From positions 120,948 to 184,947 of the forward strand of contig QIFC01000095.1 of the NCBI GenBank assembly GCA_003228685.1: a DNA stretch of 64,000 bases, read 5' to 3'. Positions 1 to 8,659 of this stretch are shown piece by piece. Within the stretch, counting starts at the first letter, position 1. Each line of letters opens with the position of its first letter. This stretch comes from Chloroflexota bacterium. Lineage in GTDB: Bacteria > Chloroflexota > Dehalococcoidia > DSTF01 > RBG-16-68-14. Made by a program: the position numbers and the translations under genes. The notes beneath the pieces are model-generated. The model saw only the letters and a program-made list of their open reading frames with translations. It was not told where the DNA came from and searched no databases.

Positions 1-462
1 ATGGCAAACGCAGAACACCTCAAGCTGGTGCGCAGCGGCGTCGAAGCGGTTAACCGCTTCGCACAGGAGCACCCAGACGTGCCTCTGGATCTCCAGGACG
101 CGGACCTGAGCGGACTTGATCTGCACGACGCACGCCTCAACGTCGCCCGGCTGTCGGGCGCCAACCTGGAGGGCGCCAACCTCCGCAAAGCCCGCCTCAA
201 CGCAGCCGACATGCGGAACTGCAACCTACAGAAGGCCGACCTCTCTGGTGCGACGTTGCACCGTGCCGACCTCACCGGCGCCGACCTGCGCGGTGCGCAC
301 ATCGAAGCCATTGGCGGCGACAACCAGCGGCTTTGCCTCGCGCCCCAGTCCTTCCAGGGCGTGCGCTGGAACCGCGAGGACCTGGAGCACATGCTGGCTG
401 TGATGAACCTCAACCCGGATTGGGAGGTCCGCTTCGAGATCGTCCCGAAGCCGGGCAAGTAG
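1..462 (+). CDS. Pentapeptide-repeat protein (may extend upstream of the window)
   Basis: Runs of A(D/N)LxxAxLxxA: DADLSGLDLHDARLNVARLSGANLEGANLRKARLNAADM...ADLTGADLRGAHIEA. Confidence 0.85.
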   Translation: MANAEHLKLVRSGVEAVNRFAQEHPDVPLDLQDADLSGLDLHDARLNVARLSGANLEGANLRKARLNAADMRNCNLQKADLSGATLHRADLTGADLRGAHIEAIGGDNQRLCLAPQSFQGVRWNREDLEHMLAVMNLNPDWEVRFEIVPKPGK

Positions 463-623
463 GCGGGCGACGCGACCCTAATCCCGCAACGTGACGCCGG
501 GCTGCCGCGCTAGGCAGCTAGCTCTGCCGCGCCGCCACACGCCAGAACCGACGGCTGTGAGTACATGCTATCTGCTAGAATACGCCAGCACTAAGGGAGC
601 CCCGCTCAGAGAGGACGCGTAGT

Positions 624-1868
624 ATGAAATTCGGGCTGTTTTACGAACACCAGCTTCCCAAGCCGTACGACGGCGACCAGTGGGACCCGGACGCCGAGCA
701 CAAGCTGCTTAAGGACGCGCTCGACCAGGTCGAGCTGGCCGACCAGCTCGGGTTCGACTACATCTTCGAGGTCGAGCACCACTTCCTGGAGGAGTACGCG
801 CACTCCAGCGCGCCCGAGATCTTCCTCGCCGCGGCCAGCCAGCGCACCAAGAACATCCGACTGGGCCACGGCATCGCGCTGATGCCGCCGCGCTACAACC
901 ACCCGGCCCGCGTCGCCGAACGCATCTCGACGCTCGACCTGATCTCCGACGGCCGCGTCGAGTTCGGCACGGGCGAGTCGGCGTCCGAGATGGAGCTGGG
1001 CGGCTTCGGTGTCCCGCGCGAGGAAAAGAAGCTCCAGTGGGAAGAGGCAACGCGCCAGTGCGTGCGCATGATGACCGAGACGCCCTACCCCGGCTACGAA
1101 GGCGCCTACTTCGGCATGCCGGAGCGCAACGTGATCCCCAAGCCGCTGCAGAAGCCACACCCGCCGCTCTGGGTCGCCTCGTCGCGACGCGAAACGACCA
1201 TGGTCGCGGCGCGCCTCGGCATGGGCTCATTAGGATTCGCGTTCGAAAAGCCCGAAGAGGCGGCAGAGCGCGTGCAGCAGTACTTTGAGCTGGTGCGCGA
1301 GGAGTGCACGCCGATCGGCGTCGCGATCAACCCGTCGTTGGCCGTGCTGTCGTCGCTGATGTGCTGCGACAGCGACGAGGAGGCGATGGCCAAGGGCGTC
1401 GAAGGCACGCAGTTCTTCAGCTACTCGCTGGCCTACTACTACAACCCGTTCACCGGCGCGAAGCACCCGCCGGGCAAGGGCCACATCTACAAGAAGTTCA
1501 AGGACACGCCGGAGGACGAACGCATGGGCATGTTCGGCGGTCGCGGGCGAGGCTTCGGTGGCTTCAAGCCCGACGAAGAGCCGGAGGACGAAGTCCAGCG
1601 CGCACTCTGGCGCGCCGCCCAGCGCGGAGGCTGCATCGGCACGCCCGACTTCATCCGCGAAACGCTACTCAAGTACGAAGCCGCCCACCTGGACACGATG
1701 ATCTTCGTCGCGCAGTCGGGCACGCGCAAGCACGAGGACATCATGGAGTCGCTCGAGAAGTTCGGCAAGCAGGTGCTGCCGGAGTTCAAGGAGCGCCACA
1801 AGGAGCACCAAAAGTGGCGCGACGGGCAGCTCGCAGGCGTCGACTTCGAGATCAACTCGTCTATTTAG
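624..1868 (+). CDS. LLM-class (luciferase-like) flavin-dependent oxidoreductase
   Basis: MKFGLFYEHQLP..., EVEHHFLEEYAHSSAPEIFLAAASQRTKNIRLGHGIALMPPRYNHPARVAERISTLDLISDGRVEFGTGES typical of bacterial luciferase-like monooxygenases. Confidence 0.92.
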   Translation: MKFGLFYEHQLPKPYDGDQWDPDAEHKLLKDALDQVELADQLGFDYIFEVEHHFLEEYAHSSAPEIFLAAASQRTKNIRLGHGIALMPPRYNHPARVAERISTLDLISDGRVEFGTGESASEMELGGFGVPREEKKLQWEEATRQCVRMMTETPYPGYEGAYFGMPERNVIPKPLQKPHPPLWVASSRRETTMVAARLGMGSLGFAFEKPEEAAERVQQYFELVREECTPIGVAINPSLAVLSSLMCCDSDEEAMAKGVEGTQFFSYSLAYYYNPFTGAKHPPGKGHIYKKFKDTPEDERMGMFGGRGRGFGGFKPDEEPEDEVQRALWRAAQRGGCIGTPDFIRETLLKYEAAHLDTMIFVAQSGTRKHEDIMESLEKFGKQVLPEFKERHKEHQKWRDGQLAGVDFEINSSI

Positions 1869-1870
1869 AT

Positions 1871-1893
1871 CATCCTTCGACAAGCTCAGGATG
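1871..1893. repeat. CATCCTTCGACAAGCTCAGGATG palindromic intergenic repeat
   Basis: CATCCT/AGGATG arms; related copies at 28861, 41752, 41818 and 47672. Confidence 0.8.
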
Positions 1894-1941
1894 GAGTGAG
1901 GCGCACCTAGACACAGACACCGTGCGCAAACGAAGCTGGTT

Positions 1942-1977
1942 CCCCTCTCCCTTTGGGAGTGTACAGAGGGAGAGGGG
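1942..1977. repeat. CCCCTCTCCCT...AGGGAGAGGGG inverted repeat (hairpin)
   Basis: CCCCTCTCCCTTTGGGAGTGTACAGAGGGAGAGGGG between two genes. Confidence 0.7.
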
Positions 1978-1997
1978 TCAGGGGTGAGGGCTGAACC

Positions 1998-2333
1998 ATG
2001 GCTGCGACGAACGTTGAGAAGATCAAGGACGCGGAATTGCGCGAGACGATGGCGACGGCGCATAAGGCGCTCAAGGAGGGCGACTACCTGGGCGTCGTCC
2101 GGCGCTCGGGAGACGTCTACCTGGAGCTGCTCGAGCGCAAGCCGGAGCTACTCGCGGAGGGCGGCATTCCGGCAATGATGCGCATCAGGATGTTCCCTCG
2201 CCTGGGCGCGCGCTTGGAGCGCGAAGGAGAGGAAGCGCCAACGCTCGTCTGGGACCGCGAGACCTTCGGCTTCTCAGAGGCCGTCACGTATTTCGAATTC
2301 GCCGTCGACCAGCTCGTCGGCGAGGGGCTGTAG
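1998..2333 (+). CDS. Hypothetical protein, 111 aa
   Basis: ORF with ATG in the same orientation as the upstream gene; no recognised domain. Confidence 0.55.
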   Translation: MAATNVEKIKDAELRETMATAHKALKEGDYLGVVRRSGDVYLELLERKPELLAEGGIPAMMRIRMFPRLGARLEREGEEAPTLVWDRETFGFSEAVTYFEFAVDQLVGEGL

Positions 2334-2346
2334 GCTCTAGGCGCCT

Positions 2347-2367
2347 GGGCGGGTTTAAAACCCGCCC
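2347..2367. repeat. Palindrome GGGCGGGTTTAAAACCCGCCC
   Basis: 10-bp arms with 1-nt centre; same style as elements at 7269 and 7319. Confidence 0.8.
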
Positions 2368-2407
2368 CTACCCGACCCATCTGTACTCATCTGTGTGGCA
2401 TCTGTGG

Positions 2408-2926
2408 CTATGCCCCGTAGCCCTGCGCGTTCCTGAGCCGCGTCCCGCTGTACGCCAGAGTTGAGGCGACCACGCGCCACCAGAGTTGCATCAGGCGCGG
2501 CGTAACGCGCAATTCGATGTTAGATGCGGAGATCGCGCCCAGCAGATCGCCAACAGACTCGACGCTCAGCGGCTTGACCGTGTCCCGGCTCACCCAATGG
2601 CCGGCGTTGGCATCGTTGAGCGTGAAGCTCGCCGCAGGCAGCTCGTAGCGGTAGAGCGTCGCGGACCTGACCCGCTTAAGCCAGCCGCTCTCCACCGCGA
2701 TCACCATCCGGGCCTCGATGCCGCCGAACCACCGTTCGCGGTCCTCGTCGGTCGTGCTGGCGGCCGGCCAGAAGCAAGCGCGGGGACAGTCGCGCGGCAG
2801 GTAGTACATCGGAGCGTGGTCCTCGTCGATCGCCCAGACGTACGCGTCGACATCGTCGCGATGTTCCGGCACGTGCGGCGCGAACGACAGAATGCCGTCG
2901 TCTTCGCTAAAGTGGTACAGCTTCAA
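2408..2926 (-). CDS. DUF6886-like protein
   Basis: MKLYHFSEDDGILSFAPHVP...VWAIDEDHAPMYYLPRDCPRACFWP. Confidence 0.6.
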   Translation of the reverse strand: MKLYHFSEDDGILSFAPHVPEHRDDVDAYVWAIDEDHAPMYYLPRDCPRACFWPAASTTDEDRERWFGGIEARMVIAVESGWLKRVRSATLYRYELPAASFTLNDANAGHWVSRDTVKPLSVESVGDLLGAISASNIELRVTPRLMQLWWRVVASTLAYSGTRLRNAQGYGA

Positions 2927-2988
2927 GGACTCACTCTAACGCGCACGGGCCGTCGTTCCCGACGGTGAATCAGGAAGCGAGGGGGAAG

Positions 2989-3783
2989 ATGGAGATTAAG
3001 GACAAGGTAGCGCTCGTGACCGGCGGGGGCTCGGGCATCGGCGCGGCGACCTCGCTGCGCCTTGCCAAGGAGGGCGCCTCGGTTGTCGTCGCGGACGTGA
3101 ACGAGGACGGCGGGCGAGACACCGTCACGCAGATCGAATCCAATGGCGGCAAGGCTGCCTTCGTCCGCGCCGACGTGACCGGCCCCAAGGACGCGGAGGC
3201 GATGATAGCGTTCGCGAAGGAGACATTCGGCGGGCTGGACATCCTCCATAACAACGCGGGCATCCTCGACGGCCCGGACCGCTATCCGGACGCCGATCCC
3301 GCGCAGTGGCTCCCGGTGCTGGAGGTGAACCTGCGCGGCGTGATCCTCGGCACGCAGTACGGCATCCAGGCGATGAGGGAGCGCGGCGGAGGATGCATCG
3401 TGAACATGGCGTCGATGGCCGGCCTCGGGTTCGGCTATCCGCCGAACCCGGTCTACGCGGCGAGCAAGGGAGGCGTCGTGCTCTTCACGGCGTCGCTGGC
3501 GCCGCTGAAGGACTCGGACAACATCCGCGTCAACTGCATCTGCCCGGGCGTCGTGAACACGCCGATGGCAAGGGGGGGCATACCTGCGCTAGCCGAGCAG
3601 AGCGAAGAGGCCGCGAAGCTGATCGAATCACTCAACATGATCCCGCCGGAGGAGATCGCCGACATCGTCGTCCAGTTTATCACGGACGACTCGCTGGCCG
3701 GGCAGGCGATGATGGCCCGCAACGGCAGGGAGCGCCAGCTCGCGGCGACGGCGGCAGCGCCCAAGGAGTGGCGCGGCAGCTAG
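2989..3783 (+). CDS. SDR family NAD(P)-dependent oxidoreductase
   Basis: VALVTGGGSGIGAAT Rossmann motif, NNAG, YAASK active site; start chosen at internal ATG of ORF 2965..3783. Confidence 0.92.
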   Translation: MEIKDKVALVTGGGSGIGAATSLRLAKEGASVVVADVNEDGGRDTVTQIESNGGKAAFVRADVTGPKDAEAMIAFAKETFGGLDILHNNAGILDGPDRYPDADPAQWLPVLEVNLRGVILGTQYGIQAMRERGGGCIVNMASMAGLGFGYPPNPVYAASKGGVVLFTASLAPLKDSDNIRVNCICPGVVNTPMARGGIPALAEQSEEAAKLIESLNMIPPEEIADIVVQFITDDSLAGQAMMARNGRERQLAATAAAPKEWRGS

Positions 3784-3866
3784 AAGAATGTCCGACGGTT
3801 CCCGGCCGAACATGATGCGTCCGAGGCGGCGTCGCGAGAGTCGTCTGCCACGCCGCGGAGTGCTCG

Positions 3867-4919
3867 CTACTGCGACGTTTGCGGTGCGGGTGACGCGTCG
3901 TCAGCCACGGGGTACGCCGAACTGAAGTGCTCCCAGACCAGGCGCGACACGGTCTGCCCAAGGGGAACATCCGACAGCACCCACGGATTGTCTTGTGACC
4001 AGAAGGTGAGCGCGTACGCGTATTCCCGGCCGTCCCTCTCGAATATCACAAGTCCGATGTCGTTGTCGACGTAGTATGGGACGTAGTCGATATAGCCATT
4101 CTTGTGAGCCACGATAGCGTTCGGATCCGTGACCCCCGACGGGATCAAGTGGTTGAGGCCTGGCTTCACGCGGCTCATCTTGTCGATCAGATAGGCGGTC
4201 CATTCTGGGCTCAGTAGCTGGCGCCTATAGAGCATCGTCAACGCCCGGTTAAAGTCGAGTGGCGAGATGCGGTTCTCCTGCCACCGATCTGGCGTGAGGG
4301 AGACCACGTCACCCGCGGCAGGCGGATGGTCATAAACGGCCGAGTCGAGCCGTAGTTCGCGTAGTAGTTCATCGATCTTCACCAAGCCAGCGTATCCGTC
4401 ACCTCCGCCGGTTACATTCAATAGGTAGTGCGCCGTACCCGGGTTGCTCGACCAGACCGTCTCTGCGATGATCCGTCCGACGTCGCTCTCTGGATAGAGG
4501 CCAGCCTGTAGATCTCGTACCACGGAAAGCAGGACGAAGAAGTTCATCGTACATCCAGGGATGCGCGCGCCGTCATCACCATTGACGTGGATCGATTCGC
4601 CGGTCTGCAGATCGGTTACGGCTATCGCGAAGTTGCCCCCGACCTGTGTCGAAAAGGCTTCTACCTCAGCGGCAAGGCGGTCTTGCAGCGCTTGAAGCTC
4701 CGTGGAGACTTCTCCAAGCACTAGCGGATCAGGGACAGGAGTCGGCGTTGGCGTTGGGCTCGGAGACGGAGTAGCCGTCGATGTCGGTGTCACGGTCGCG
4801 GTTGGCGTCGGCGATGAGCCGGTAACGGCGGTGCATGCGATTCCTAGTACGCCGCCCAGGATGAGAAGGCTGGCGATGGTGTACGCGAACGAGCCGTGTG
4901 TTCGGGCGTTCATCCTCAT
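3867..4919 (-). CDS. Secreted class A beta-lactamase-like serine-hydrolase homologue (catalytic SxxK not conserved)
   Basis: Hydrophobic N-terminus, Thr/Pro linker, FAIAVTDLQTGESIHVNGDDGARIPGCTMNFFVLL, WSSN (SDN-like) and HKNG (KTG-like). Confidence 0.75.
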   Translation of the reverse strand: MRMNARTHGSFAYTIASLLILGGVLGIACTAVTGSSPTPTATVTPTSTATPSPSPTPTPTPVPDPLVLGEVSTELQALQDRLAAEVEAFSTQVGGNFAIAVTDLQTGESIHVNGDDGARIPGCTMNFFVLLSVVRDLQAGLYPESDVGRIIAETVWSSNPGTAHYLLNVTGGGDGYAGLVKIDELLRELRLDSAVYDHPPAAGDVVSLTPDRWQENRISPLDFNRALTMLYRRQLLSPEWTAYLIDKMSRVKPGLNHLIPSGVTDPNAIVAHKNGYIDYVPYYVDNDIGLVIFERDGREYAYALTFWSQDNPWVLSDVPLGQTVSRLVWEHFSSAYPVADDASPAPQTSQ

Positions 4920-5339
4920 GGAGTTCGCCTCTCAGTGATCAAGTTCGGGAGGCCGGACCCGAATTGAGTCCTCCAGACTGTGTCCAAGCTGTTGGCAGCG
5001 TTGTCGTCGTCATCGCTGTGTCCCACTCGCCAAATCGTGGGCAGAGCTGGGCTATGTCAGGGCTGAACGCTCGTCATGCGTTCGCCGCCCGGCATGGACA
5101 GAATAGCACAAGCGCAGGGGACTAGGCCCTTTAGCAGATCGCGAACACCGTGCGCCCACAACAGTCTCTCGTCACTTCTTCGCGGAGTCGATCCTGACGG
5201 AGGCCGCGGGCTCACATCTGAGTCCGAATGGCCCGTTGAAAAATCTGGCGGGCTGGTGTAGGATCGCTAGGCAAACAAACCTTGTAGAACCATAGCCGAG
5301 ACGTTCCAGCCTCGGCCCTGCAGAGAAAGGTGGCCCGCG

Positions 5340-6227
5340 ATGGCTGATGATCAATCCGAGGATGTCCTATACGAACAGCGTGACGACGGCGTCGCGGTGA
5401 TCACGCTGAACCGGCCCAAGAGCCTCAACGCGATGGGCGGCGAGCTGATGCTGCTGCTGCCGAAGTACCTGCAGCAGGCGCAGCGCGACCACAACGTACG
5501 CGCGGTCGTGCTGACCGGCGCCGGCCGCGCGTTCTGCGCCGGCGGCGACGTGAAGGGCATGGCGCGCAGGCCGGACAACTCCGAAGCCGCCGCGGTGCCG
5601 CCCAGCGGCGCGGGCGCAGCGGCCGACCGCGGCAACGGCGACAGCAAGCCGTCGCTGATCAGCGCGTTCGACGACGGCGTCGCGGGGCTGCGTCAGTCGC
5701 AGCTCGAAACGAGCGGCGTCCTCCACACGATGCCCAAGCCGACGATTGGACTGATCAACGGCTTCGCGGTCGGCGCCGGCCTCAGCCTGGCGCTCGCCTG
5801 CGACATCCGCATCGCGTCCGACAAGGCGAAGTTCGGCACGGCTTTCCGCAACGTGGGCCTCAGCGGCGACTACGGCGGCTCGTACTACATAACGAACATC
5901 GTCGGCACGGCCAAGGCCCGCGAACTGTACTTCGAGGCGCGCATCATCGACGCCGAAGAGGCGCTCAGCCTCGGGCTCGCGAACCGGGTCGTCCCGCACG
6001 ACAAGCTGATGGAGGAAGGCCTGGCATACGCCGCCGAGCTGGCGGCCGGGCCGACGCGGACGCTGGCGCGCATGAAGGAGAACCTCAACCTGGCGACCCA
6101 CGTCGACCTCAAGACGCTGATGGACCACGAGGCGCAGAACATGCGCCTCTCCGGCATGAGCAACGACTCGCGGGAGGCCGTGATGGCCTTCGTCGAGAAG
6201 CGTGAGCCGAAGTTCGCAGGCAAATAG
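5340..6227 (+). CDS. Enoyl-CoA hydratase/isomerase family protein
   Basis: VITLNRPKSLNAMGGELM, TGAGRAFCAGGDVKGMA, KPTIGLINGFAVGAGLSLALACDIRIAS. Confidence 0.95.
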   Translation: MADDQSEDVLYEQRDDGVAVITLNRPKSLNAMGGELMLLLPKYLQQAQRDHNVRAVVLTGAGRAFCAGGDVKGMARRPDNSEAAAVPPSGAGAAADRGNGDSKPSLISAFDDGVAGLRQSQLETSGVLHTMPKPTIGLINGFAVGAGLSLALACDIRIASDKAKFGTAFRNVGLSGDYGGSYYITNIVGTAKARELYFEARIIDAEEALSLGLANRVVPHDKLMEEGLAYAAELAAGPTRTLARMKENLNLATHVDLKTLMDHEAQNMRLSGMSNDSREAVMAFVEKREPKFAGK

Positions 6228-6298
6228 CGCAACCACGTACGCGGCGTGCGTCTTTGTGAATTTCGCGAAGGAACGCGAATTCGAAAAGGAGTGAGGAC

Positions 6299-7240
6299 AT
6301 GAAAGACGATCTGAGAGAGGAAATCGAACTTCGAGACGGCCGGCTGTATGGTGCCCTCAGGGCACCCGTGAACCCGATGCGCAAGGCCGAGGGCAGCATC
6401 CACGACGAGGGCGAGGCGCGGAAGCTGGGCTTCCGGGGCGGCCTGGTCGCCGGGTCGATCCATATGGAGCAGCTTGCGCCGCTGCTAGACCGCGCGTTCG
6501 GCGAGGCGTTCTTGGAGCGCGGCACGATCTCGCTCTACTTCCTGACACCCACGCTGCACGGCGAAGAGGTGCGCGCGGTGATTGGAGCGCCGCCCGCCCT
6601 GCCGGACGCTGGCAATGCAGCGAAGGAGGAAGCGCAGGTCGAGGCCTGGATGGAGAAGCCCGACGGCACGCGCATCTGCGAGGGCACGGCAAGCTTAGGC
6701 TCGCCGATCGAGCCGAGCGCCCTGCACGCGCGCAAGCTGGACAAGCACGCGCCCGGCGAACTGCGCATCCTAGCAGGCGCGACAGCGAGCGACGAGTTCC
6801 CCGAGGTCGACACGTCGGTCCCGCACAAGCACCTCGACGCACGGCTCAAGGTGATCACGGAGCCGATGCACTACTACATCGACGACTCTCGCTGGGGCGG
6901 CCGCGTGCCCACGGTACCCAACCAGGTCAACGCCCTGATTGAGCCGGCGAACGGCTACCTGCGCGCCATCCGCACCGGCGCGATCGGCCTCTACGGTGCG
7001 ATCGAGTTGCGCAACGTGAACGGCCCGATGCTGGTCGATACGCCATATCGCGCGGGCGGCAAGCTGCTGCACGCGGGCGACACCCCCAAGACGGAGTACC
7101 TCTGGTTCGACACTTGGGCCGACGACGAGGCCGGCAAGCGCATCGTGGAGATGCGCATGATGCTGCGCTTCATGAAGGCGTCGTCGGAGAAGTACGCGGA
7201 AGCCGCCGCGGAAGCCCCGGCAGGAGCGGCGACGGCGTAG
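6299..7240 (+). CDS. Hypothetical protein, possible hot-dog fold (MaoC/thioesterase-like)
   Basis: GFRGGLVAGSIHMEQLAPLL resembles MaoC-like segments; located next to an enoyl-CoA hydratase. Confidence 0.5.
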   Translation: MKDDLREEIELRDGRLYGALRAPVNPMRKAEGSIHDEGEARKLGFRGGLVAGSIHMEQLAPLLDRAFGEAFLERGTISLYFLTPTLHGEEVRAVIGAPPALPDAGNAAKEEAQVEAWMEKPDGTRICEGTASLGSPIEPSALHARKLDKHAPGELRILAGATASDEFPEVDTSVPHKHLDARLKVITEPMHYYIDDSRWGGRVPTVPNQVNALIEPANGYLRAIRTGAIGLYGAIELRNVNGPMLVDTPYRAGGKLLHAGDTPKTEYLWFDTWADDEAGKRIVEMRMMLRFMKASSEKYAEAAAEAPAGAATA

Positions 7241-7268
7241 GAGGCGCATCCCGAACACAAACGACCTC

Positions 7269-7296
7269 GTAGGGGCGTTCAATTGAACGCCCCTAC
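7269..7296. repeat. Perfect 28-bp palindrome GTAGGGGCGTTCAATTGAACGCCCCTAC
   Basis: Read directly; each half is the exact reverse complement of the other. Confidence 0.9.
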
Positions 7297-7318
7297 TTCA
7301 TTCTGTCGCTCTGAGCGC

Positions 7319-7341
7319 GGGGCAGGTCTGAGACCTGCCCC
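7319..7341. repeat. Palindrome GGGGCAGGTCTGAGACCTGCCCC
   Basis: 11-bp arms, 1-nt centre, 22 bp after the preceding palindrome. Confidence 0.9.
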
Positions 7342-7364
7342 TACCGCCATCTCAAGATTACTGC

Positions 7365-7937
7365 CTAGCTAGGAAAGTCGGGGGCTTCGTGGAGGTCGAT
7401 GCTTACGACGTCCGCGCCGTCCATGCGGATGCGATACCACTGCCCTCGACGCTCCAACTCCGGCACGTCCTCTAGGTCGTGCGCGGCGATCAGGAAGCTC
7501 ACGAGCGCCGGGATCACGTGGCCGTGCGAGCAGCCGACGACGCGCGCATCGGGATGCGCGAACTGGATGTCCCAGAGCGCCGACATCGCCATGCCGGCGG
7601 CGTACGGCGCGACGTTCGCGCCGCGGTTATGCTCGTGGTCCCAGCCGTCCGCGACGCGCCAGGTCTCGTTGTCGCCGAGGCCGTCTACAACCGCGATCTC
7701 GAGGCCCAGCGACTCCGCGAGCGGCTCCAACGTCTCGCGGGAGCGCAGCGCCGGGCTGGAGTAGAGCGCCTCGATCTTCTCCCCGCGGCGCGCGCCCTCG
7801 AGCGCTTCCGTGAGAGCGTCCGCCTGCGCCTGCGATTGCCGCCGGCCCAGCTTCGTGAGCGGCCGCACGTTCTGGTCGATCATCCACTCGTTCCTGTCGC
7901 CGGCGTCCATGTGCGGGACGAGGTCGATGATCGTCAT
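7365..7937 (-). CDS. Histidine phosphatase (phosphoglycerate mutase-like) family protein, variant RHG motif
   Basis: LVPHMDAGDRNEW...RPLTKLGRRQSQAQADAL, SSPALRSRETL, VVGCSHGHVI. Confidence 0.8.
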   Translation of the reverse strand: MTIIDLVPHMDAGDRNEWMIDQNVRPLTKLGRRQSQAQADALTEALEGARRGEKIEALYSSPALRSRETLEPLAESLGLEIAVVDGLGDNETWRVADGWDHEHNRGANVAPYAAGMAMSALWDIQFAHPDARVVGCSHGHVIPALVSFLIAAHDLEDVPELERRGQWYRIRMDGADVVSIDLHEAPDFPS

Positions 7938-8659
7938 GTCGTCCCCGGGGGCGTTTCGTCGAGCTGGATCCAGGTCGATTTCGCGACGGCGCAGAGCGCG
8001 CCGTCTTCGCTATACAGCGCCGAGGCGGAGTAGAGCTTGCGCCCGTCCTGGCCCGTCGGCCAGCCGCGCACGATGTAGCGTTCGTCGCGATGGACGGGCG
8101 TCATCCGCTTGACGGCGTACCGCCCCAGGATCACGATGCCGTCCCGTTGGATGTACGGAAAGCCGCTGGGGCAATCGAGCGCCGACCAGACGATCTCCGG
8201 TGGCACGATGCCGTCGGGGTGGGCCACGGTCGCGTCAGGCAGCCACGTCGCCAGCATCTCGCGGCTGCCCTCAATGGCGGCGCCTGGGAAGATGCAGAGG
8301 CCATCGCCCGGGCCACGGTCCAGACCGCAAACGAAGCAGGAGTTGTACTGCATGCTCCTGCGTTCCGAAAAGCCACGCTTCGCGGCATCGACAGCCTCGC
8401 CCCAGCCGGGCGCGTCAGGCGCACCGACGTCGATCTGCGCGGGCTTCGCTTCGGCGACGAGGTTGTCGCCGTCCATCAGCCGTACGCCTTCGCCCTCGCG
8501 TATCACGTCGAGGGCGCGATCGAGCGGAGGCGGGGCCCGCAGCGTGACTTCCACGCCGCCCTCCACGTAGCCGGCCAGCAGCCCGCAGACGTAGCCGCCG
8601 TTGCCGGAGTTCGGCGGGCCTCGGAAGCGTCTGGGGACCGTGATCTGGCCTACCGCCAT
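7934..8659 (-). CDS. Thioesterase-like (hot-dog) hypothetical protein
   Basis: PRRFRGPPNSGNGGYVCGLLAGYV...SCFVCGLDRG; 4-bp overlap with downstream phosphatase and 1-bp overlap (TAATG) with upstream CaiB gene. Confidence 0.6.
   Translation of the reverse strand: MAVGQITVPRRFRGPPNSGNGGYVCGLLAGYVEGGVEVTLRAPPPLDRALDVIREGEGVRLMDGDNLVAEAKPAQIDVGAPDAPGWGEAVDAAKRGFSERRSMQYNSCFVCGLDRGPGDGLCIFPGAAIEGSREMLATWLPDATVAHPDGIVPPEIVWSALDCPSGFPYIQRDGIVILGRYAVKRMTPVHRDERYIVRGWPTGQDGRKLYSASALYSEDGALCAVAKSTWIQLDETPPGTT

Noticed and set aside
5367-6236. 289-aa minus-strand ORF opposite the enoyl-CoA hydratase
   Set aside because: Shadow ORF; sense strand is an unambiguous crotonase.
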